From NCBI GenBank assembly GCA_018292915.2, contig JACVVK020000210.1:133501-197500 (forward strand): 64,000 nt of DNA, written 5' to 3'. Source of the stretch: Batillaria attramentaria. Its lineage: Eukaryota > Mollusca > Gastropoda > Batillariidae. Below the pieces are notes generated by a model, which searched no databases, was not told where the DNA came from, and saw only the letters and a list, made by a program, of their open reading frames with translations. The translations under genes were made by a program, and so were the position numbers. Position 1 is the first letter of the stretch. Each line of letters opens with the position of its first letter. Positions 57,803-64,000 of the stretch are shown piece after piece.

Positions 57803-58947
57803 CTAGCATGTTGAAGTGAGTGTCGGAACTGAACAGTAGGCCAAACGTGAAGGGATAAAATTACGGTGAACAGACGAAGAAGACGACTGAGCGATGACAG
57901 TGAGAGAGAGAGAGAAAAAAAAGAAGAAAATAAATTGAGACTGCGTAGAACTCAACAACAAAAAGTCCCTGAAATGCCAGGATGTCATCGGAAGGGCATT
58001 CTTGGAGAAACATCAACGGAATCAGTTTCAGTGAAGAGCACTGCGTGGCTTCCTGTTCTCCCTGAAGAACCCTTTACGTAGGTGGGTCCATCGATCATAA
58101 ACTCCAGACAACCACAAATCCGGGCCCTTTGAAGGGGAAATAACTGGAGTCTCCTCCTTGGATCGTGGTGAGTGGTGGGCCGTGCCATTGGCTTCCCACC
58201 CGCGGCTTGTAATCCACAGACTAATCAATTGGCAATAATCAGTCCGACTTTAATAAGAACAAGTCTGCCAGATCGGTCAAAATCATTAGTCTGAATCCAG
58301 GTAGAATGGAACCTCGTCCATGGCAGTCAATATTCCTCCCACAAAAAGAAAATGGGTCTCGTTACATGAATACAAAAAAAAACCCCAAAAACACAAAAAA
58401 CCCCACAAGAACAACAACAAAAACCCAAACAACAAAAAACCCAAATCAAAAATTCAACCAAACAACAACACTGACAACAAAAATCAGTTGGACAAATTGA
58501 AAATTAAAAAGTTACCCTCTCTTAAAAAAAAAGCAATGGGACTTGCGTGGTTTTTATTAAATTTTTTAAACGGCATTCCTGTACATCCTGTAGGATGTAT
58601 TCCCAACAAAGTGTCTGATTTCTGACTTACGTTTTTTAAAAAAGTGCAAGTTTCTCTGATGAATGCAAAATATCAGCCTCATTTCGGTCAAGAAAGGCCA
58701 CAACTTCAAAAACGAACAAAGAACGTAATGAAGGCTCGAGGACATCCTGTCTGCGTTTGTGCCAAGCGGAATGAACTAATAGGAAAGAGTGTGCACAGAC
58801 GTAAAAAGACAGAGCGAATAATCTAATTTCTGGCTTCTTCGATCAAAGACGAAAAGGAAGTGTACAATGATAACAAAACAAAACAAAACAAAAAAACTAT
58901 TTTGTCAGACCCGGAGGAATTTTGGTGGAGATGTGCGCATAATAACC

Positions 58948-59050
58948 CAGAGAGAGAGAGAGAGAGAGAGGGGGAGAGAGAGGGAGAGGGAGAGGAAGAC
59001 GGGGAGAGAGAGAGAGGGGGGGGGAGGGAGAGAGAGAGGGGGGAGGGAGG

Positions 59051-59093
<43 letters not shown>
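58948..59093 (+). repeat. (GA)n/G-rich purine tract, ~145 bp
   Basis: Pure purine strand; could form triplex (H-DNA) structure. Confidence 0.95.
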
Positions 59094-59095
<2 letters not shown>

Positions 59096-59603
59096 GATTT
59101 CCACAAATACGCATTACGTCAGGAGCATACCGCCCCCGAGGGACTTTCACTGTCTTCTGAAAATCCTATTTAAGTCTCAGACATCGCAGATCGCAAAGTG
59201 CTTGCCGTCCGTTCTGCCCCACGGAGCAAAGACTGCATCGTAAATGAAATACACTGATCGATCAATGGGGAAGGGAAAAGCGTCACTGGATGGAATTTAC
59301 TTGAGCTGCATGCTGCAACCCATCTGCCCACGACACAAAAATGATTTATTTATCTGCTGAGTCACGAGAAAAGCCCATCCTCTTGTCAAACACCCAGATT
59401 TTTTTTTTTTTTTTTTTTTTTTGATTGAAGTACTCCGTGCTGCATATCATTTTTGTTTATGCTCAGCGTCCCTGAACTGGGACACGCTACAAAAGTGCGT
59501 CTGTACCTATATAATTTTGAAACCTACCCATTCTTGCTGGTTGAAGAATATCGGGAAGTGTTTCTTTGTTTAGGGTCGTGGTTTGTGCTATTCTGCTTGG
59601 GAG

Positions 59604-59789
59604 AGGGGAGCCGGGGTGGCCGAATGGTAGAGCGTTGGACTTCTTATCCTCGGGTCGTGAGTTCGTATCCCGACTGGGGCCAAATATTTGTGCTGGCTTT
59701 TTCATCGTTGCCCCGTGTTTCATATCACTCGTATGTGATGGAAAAGGACGTTAAACCCCCAAACACCCACCCACCCCCCCACCCCCACC
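59604..59789 (+). mobile_element. tRNA-derived SINE, main family (copy 9)
   Basis: Full-length copy with head ggggagccggggtggccgaa, close to the apparent family consensus. Confidence 0.9.
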
Positions 59790-60059
59790 ATGCTTGGTAG
59801 ACCTCGCAGAGCCAGTTAGCACTGTAAACAAAACAAAAATATCGGGCACACAAGGGTATAAGTACAGTCGTTTCCGATTCCAACTGTCCTCTGCACTTGC
59901 CGCAAAATCAAAGTCAAATAGCTACAAAATTGATTCGTCAATTCGCAGCAGTGACGACCTGTCCAAGTTTCAGAGTCAACTTGCTAGAACAAAAGAAAAC
60001 AGCCAGACAACCTTATTCCAGTCTGGAAAGCAGAGAGCAAGAGAGCATCTGAATTTTAC

Positions 60060-60480
60060 AATAATATTTTTTTCCCATCTCAGTGTGTCTGAAATTCGTT
60101 TCGCGTACTTTTTTTCGCTGAAGTATTTTATTATTTCAGTTGCCATTTTGGGAAAGCATTTTGCTTTACCATCAAAGCATTCTGACGTCAAAGAATGGCA
60201 ATGTACAGTAATTGGCTTAAAAAAAAAATCAGTGGACGTGATTTTCACTTCGCGTACATGTTTGGATGTGGCATTTTATGATTCCATGTTTTTTTGGGGT
60301 TTTTTTTTTTTTGGATGAAGCATTTTGCTTTAATAGCATCCAAGGATTTTGACGTAGAAGGCTGAGTTTCACAGTATTTCTTTTCTTTTCTTAAAACCAG
60401 AATTTCACTTCGCGCACTTGTCTTGGTGAAGTATTATATTATTTTCAGTTGCCATTTCGGGAAAGCATTCCATCGTAAAA
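60060..60480 (+). repeat. ~165-bp imperfect tandem repeat, three units
   Basis: Each unit has CACTTCGCG-like, GTATTTTATTATTTCAGTTG and GGGAAAGCATT-like segments with varying loss. Explains the apparent open frames there. Confidence 0.65.
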
Positions 60481-61130
60481 GGATGATTTTTAACAAGAAC
60501 TTTTCCCATGTCAATGGATATAAATCGCCTATCGCTGACTTGTTTTGCAGTGATATAAAGTGTTTTGGGTTTGTTTTTTGTGTGTGTGCCCAAACTGCAA
60601 TGCGTCTGTTGTTGTTTTTTCCTTGTCTACTGCTGAAGTCTGTTGTTGCTGTTGTTGTAGCCTACATTCCTGCAGCAGCATTTTTTCTTGGTGCCATTAC
60701 GCGGTCACCGAATTTCCGCAAGATAAATCTGCACATCCTTGAACACCACGTTTTAAGCGCCCCATTAGTTTTCGTCGCGTTGAAGTTATTCACAACCTCA
60801 CAAGTCGTAATGCGCATGCTTTCCATCGGAATTCCAAGCTTTCAAGAACGTCTTAACTGTCCGAGTATTAGGAGTGGATGTTAATCTCGCAATGGCATAT
60901 CCTGGAGCGGGCACATGTCAAATAAACAGTGGGTATCTCTTCCAAACAGCAACACCACCAACAAAAACAACGATAAAAGCAACGGCGATGAAGACTACGA
61001 CGGATGACAAACACGTCAAAAAACAACAACAAAAGACAACACAAGACGACAACGTGAAAACAGCACTCTTAACTATCATGACAACTTGGGCAACAACGTA
61101 ACCGACGAAATCTATGACATCAACAACACT

Positions 61131-61275
61131 GCGGGTGGGTGGGTGTTTGGGAGTTTAACGTCCTTTTCCACCACATAAGGGTGATATCAAAGACGGGGCA
61201 ACGAGAAAAAAGGCCAGCACAAATATTTGGCCCCAGCCGGCGGGATTCGAACTCACGACCCGAGCATTGAGAGTC
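61131..61275 (-). mobile_element. tRNA-derived SINE, main family (copy 10)
   Basis: Minus-strand copy lacking the first ~25 bp of the head; B-box region and body intact. Confidence 0.85.
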
Positions 61276-61499
61276 AACAACACTGCCGAGTAAAACAACA
61301 ACAGAAACGACAAAAACAGCCCCCCCCACACACACACACACTTGGTTTGGGAGAGAGAGAGACATCGATTACAATAACCACTATTTAATTTCTTATGTCC
61401 CACTCTTTTCCCAAAGACTCTCTTCTCAAAACGACACCATAACCGCGAACCGTCTTCCTCGTACACTTGGAACCCCCGACAAATAGTCAGCATAAAATC

Positions 61500-62225
61500 T
61501 TTCCGCTGTGCCATCGCGAAACCCAAGCAGACGTCTACATGCTACAGGAAGATGATTATGAAGAACATCACTTCACATCCCGCCGTCTCGATTTTCCCGA
61601 ATGATTATAAGGAGCCAGAAGAAAAACAACCAACCGACAAGTCTATCCCCTGAGCAATCGCGGAACCCAAGCAGACGTCTACGCGCTACAGAAAGATGAT
61701 TATGAAGATGATATCGGCAACGTCACGTCTCATCCTCTCGCCTCGCCGTTTTGCTCCCCATCTAAAAATCCCCAAAACTAATCAGGGGGGAAAAGTCTAT
61801 CCGCAGAGCCATCGCGGAACCCAAGCAGGTGTCTACGCGGTACAGGAACATGATTATGAAGATGAAACCGGCAACATCACTTCTCATCCTCTCGTCTCGG
61901 TTTTCCATCATTGTAGAAAGAATCCCGAAAAACAATCAGGAAAAAATATATATATATCCGCGGAGCCATTGCGAAACACAAGCAGACGCCGCGGTCTGCA
62001 AAGCACAGGACTGAAGACCGGTCATGAACCGGGAACATCACTTCTCATACTCCCGCCTCGTTTTCACCCCATTATACACAGCGAGGAGGAGAGAAAAAAA
62101 AAAAAAAAAAAAAAGCCTGTTCGCTGAGCCATCGCGGAACCCAGGCAGACATCTACGCGGTTCACGCAGACGATTATGAAGACGTAACTGGGAACATCAC
62201 CTTTCATCCTCCCATCTCGTTTTTC
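61500..62225 (+). repeat. ~155-bp imperfect tandem repeat, five units
   Basis: Units carry GAGCCATCGCGGAACCCAAG, CAGACGTCTACGCGGTACAG, GATTATGAAGATGA and AACATCACTTCTCATCCTCT. Starts of the conserved block are near 61511, 61655, 61809, 61966 and 62129. Confidence 0.85.
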
Positions 62226-62486
62226 CCCCCGACCCCAATTTTCCAATTTTCGTCTGTCGTCGCGCGAATCGTGCTGGTCAGCACCCGCGTTCCAAACCAT
62301 TTCTCTTCTGACGCACGGTCTTGGTTCGAGAGCCGTGGTGGCTCTTGGCCAAAAAGTTTGCGTTGCGCGAGCAGCGTGTGTAGAGTATTATCTATACATA
62401 ATTACGGATGGCGTCAGTAGGGGGTGATGCTGATGTACGTCAAAGTTGCAGCTGTCATCCCCCCTCCCCCTGCCCCCCCCCCCCTC

Positions 62487-62600
62487 CCCCGTAGTGTAGT
62501 GGTTGGTATTTCGGATCATGGATCTGGAGACTGACCCTGGTTCGAATCTCAGACGAGGCAAGCGGGATTTTCCGAGCCTGGGTCGGCTCCTAGGCCCAGA
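62487..62600 (+). mobile_element. tRNA-like SINE head
   Basis: gtagtgtagtggttggtatt (A-box-like) and ggttcgaatctcag (B box), spaced as in a tRNA gene with an insertion. Treated as a SINE head, not a functional tRNA. Confidence 0.4.
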
Positions 62601-62749
62601 GCGGGTGTGCTATGGGTGATTTTGTTTTCTGAAAACCACCACCACTACTAACATAGACACGAAATTCAAACACCATTAACCGAAGACAAAAGAGTGAGCA
62701 GTAGGAAATCATTATACAACTGGCACGAGTGTGAAGTATCTTCTCAAGA

Positions 62750-63235
<486 letters not shown>

Positions 63236-64000
63236 TTCGCAGAAACAAAAACCCCCCTAACCACTAGCAATAACCGAAGACAAAAGAGCGAAGTGAATAG
63301 CCGGAAACGAGACGATTTGGCTACGTGATAGTATTAGCTTCCGGGGCATGTAGTAACAACTCGCTAAATATAGTATAAAATCTTGCCCCTTTTAAAATGT
63401 GTGTGCAGAGTAAACAATGGCAATCTGGTGCTTTTTGTTGGCTTTGTAAACAAGTTTCATGCCAGGTAATAGTAAAATTAGGGAAAAATGAGGCTGGCTT
63501 GTGGACTATTTGTATTCATGCGCGGCTGGCACAGGAGCCAGCAGACGACCGTGGAATGAGGGGGTATGTGGTCGCTGCCAACATTGCCAAAAAACGGAAT
63601 ATTGGAATTTGTTTAAATTTCCTCTACGCATGAGTCTATGGCTGCCTGATTTTTGTGAATTTTTTGGTGAATTTTAAAGCATTTCTAGGGTGTCATCTGC
63701 AGCGTTATGTGTAAGAGGAATATATAGCGTTTTCCTCCAGATTTGCATCTGTATCGCGTAGCCTTTACCGCACACCTAGCGGCTCCACTACAAGAGAAAG
63801 ATGCCTCTCTTCAGTGCCGAGGCCCCCTCCCTACGTTTTGGACGAAGCCTCGAAGTCAGGAACCTGTAGTGGTCGTTGTTGCGGGAGTGGAAAGGGTTCG
63901 ACACGGTAGGGGGGCTGTGCATTTGTGGCCATAACCTACAGAGTTTATAACCGCTGATGGTTGGTTTGAACGGGCACTTCGCCTATCTCTTTCGTCTGCT

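Noticed and set aside
57985..58228. Minus-strand frames that might be a 5' exon of the unrecognised gene
   Set aside because: Two different frames look equally coding-like and neither splices in the phase required by the exon at 53254.
60423..60884. Plus-strand 153-codon open frame
   Set aside because: Overlaps a three-unit tandem repeat; hydrophobic composition comes from T-rich DNA; no family similarity or splice context.

Overview
This is eukaryotic (metazoan) genomic DNA: genes are split by canonical GT/AG introns, poly(A) signals are present, and the non-coding DNA is dominated by long (CA/GT)n microsatellites, tRNA-derived SINEs, non-LTR retrotransposon tails and many small inverted-repeat DNA transposons. 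The style, plus a protostome-type ionotropic receptor, suggests a lophotrochozoan, most likely a marine gastropod mollusc. That assignment is inference; no species-specific marker was seen.

Four protein-coding genes are supported. (1) 1-8113, plus strand: the 3' part of a C2H2 zinc-finger gene with ten exons in the window, an open frame of 1248 residues and eleven fingers; its 5' end lies outside the window. (2) 9079-15594, minus strand: a complete nine-exon NKAP (NF-kappa-B-activating protein) gene with an RS-rich N-terminus, lysine-rich middle and conserved C-terminal SynMuv region, 532 residues. Genes 1 and 2 converge, with opposing poly(A) signals about 36 bp apart. (3) 17617-27480, minus strand: a complete twelve-exon ionotropic glutamate receptor / IR-like channel of 666 residues, with signal peptide, short amino-terminal domain, split ligand-binding domain and M1-M4. 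(4) 39328-53254, minus strand: the last six exons of an unrecognised gene (417 residues visible) ending in a very basic tail; its 5' part lies beyond the window or was not found.

The most unusual locus is in the receptor gene. Exon 6 is preceded by ten near-perfect 61-bp tandem copies (21818-22427), and each copy contains a complete 3' splice site plus the first 48 nt of that exon. Only the last copy gives an open frame, so this looks like an array of competing decoy acceptors.

Between and inside the genes lie several PIF/Harbinger-like elements with 3-bp target duplications. One, at 12000-12777, carries a MADF-like exon. Another, at 28910-30886, carries broken Myb/SANT and THAP domains, and its empty site is visible in an inverted paralogous copy at 23077-23340. 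There are also fold-back elements, a 78-bp CRE/E-box minisatellite interrupted by a LINE insertion with a 12-bp target duplication, ten copies of one tRNA-derived SINE, and other tRNA-headed SINE-like sequences, two of which share a 3' body. The stretches 27.5-39.3 kb and 53.3-64 kb show no convincing host exons.
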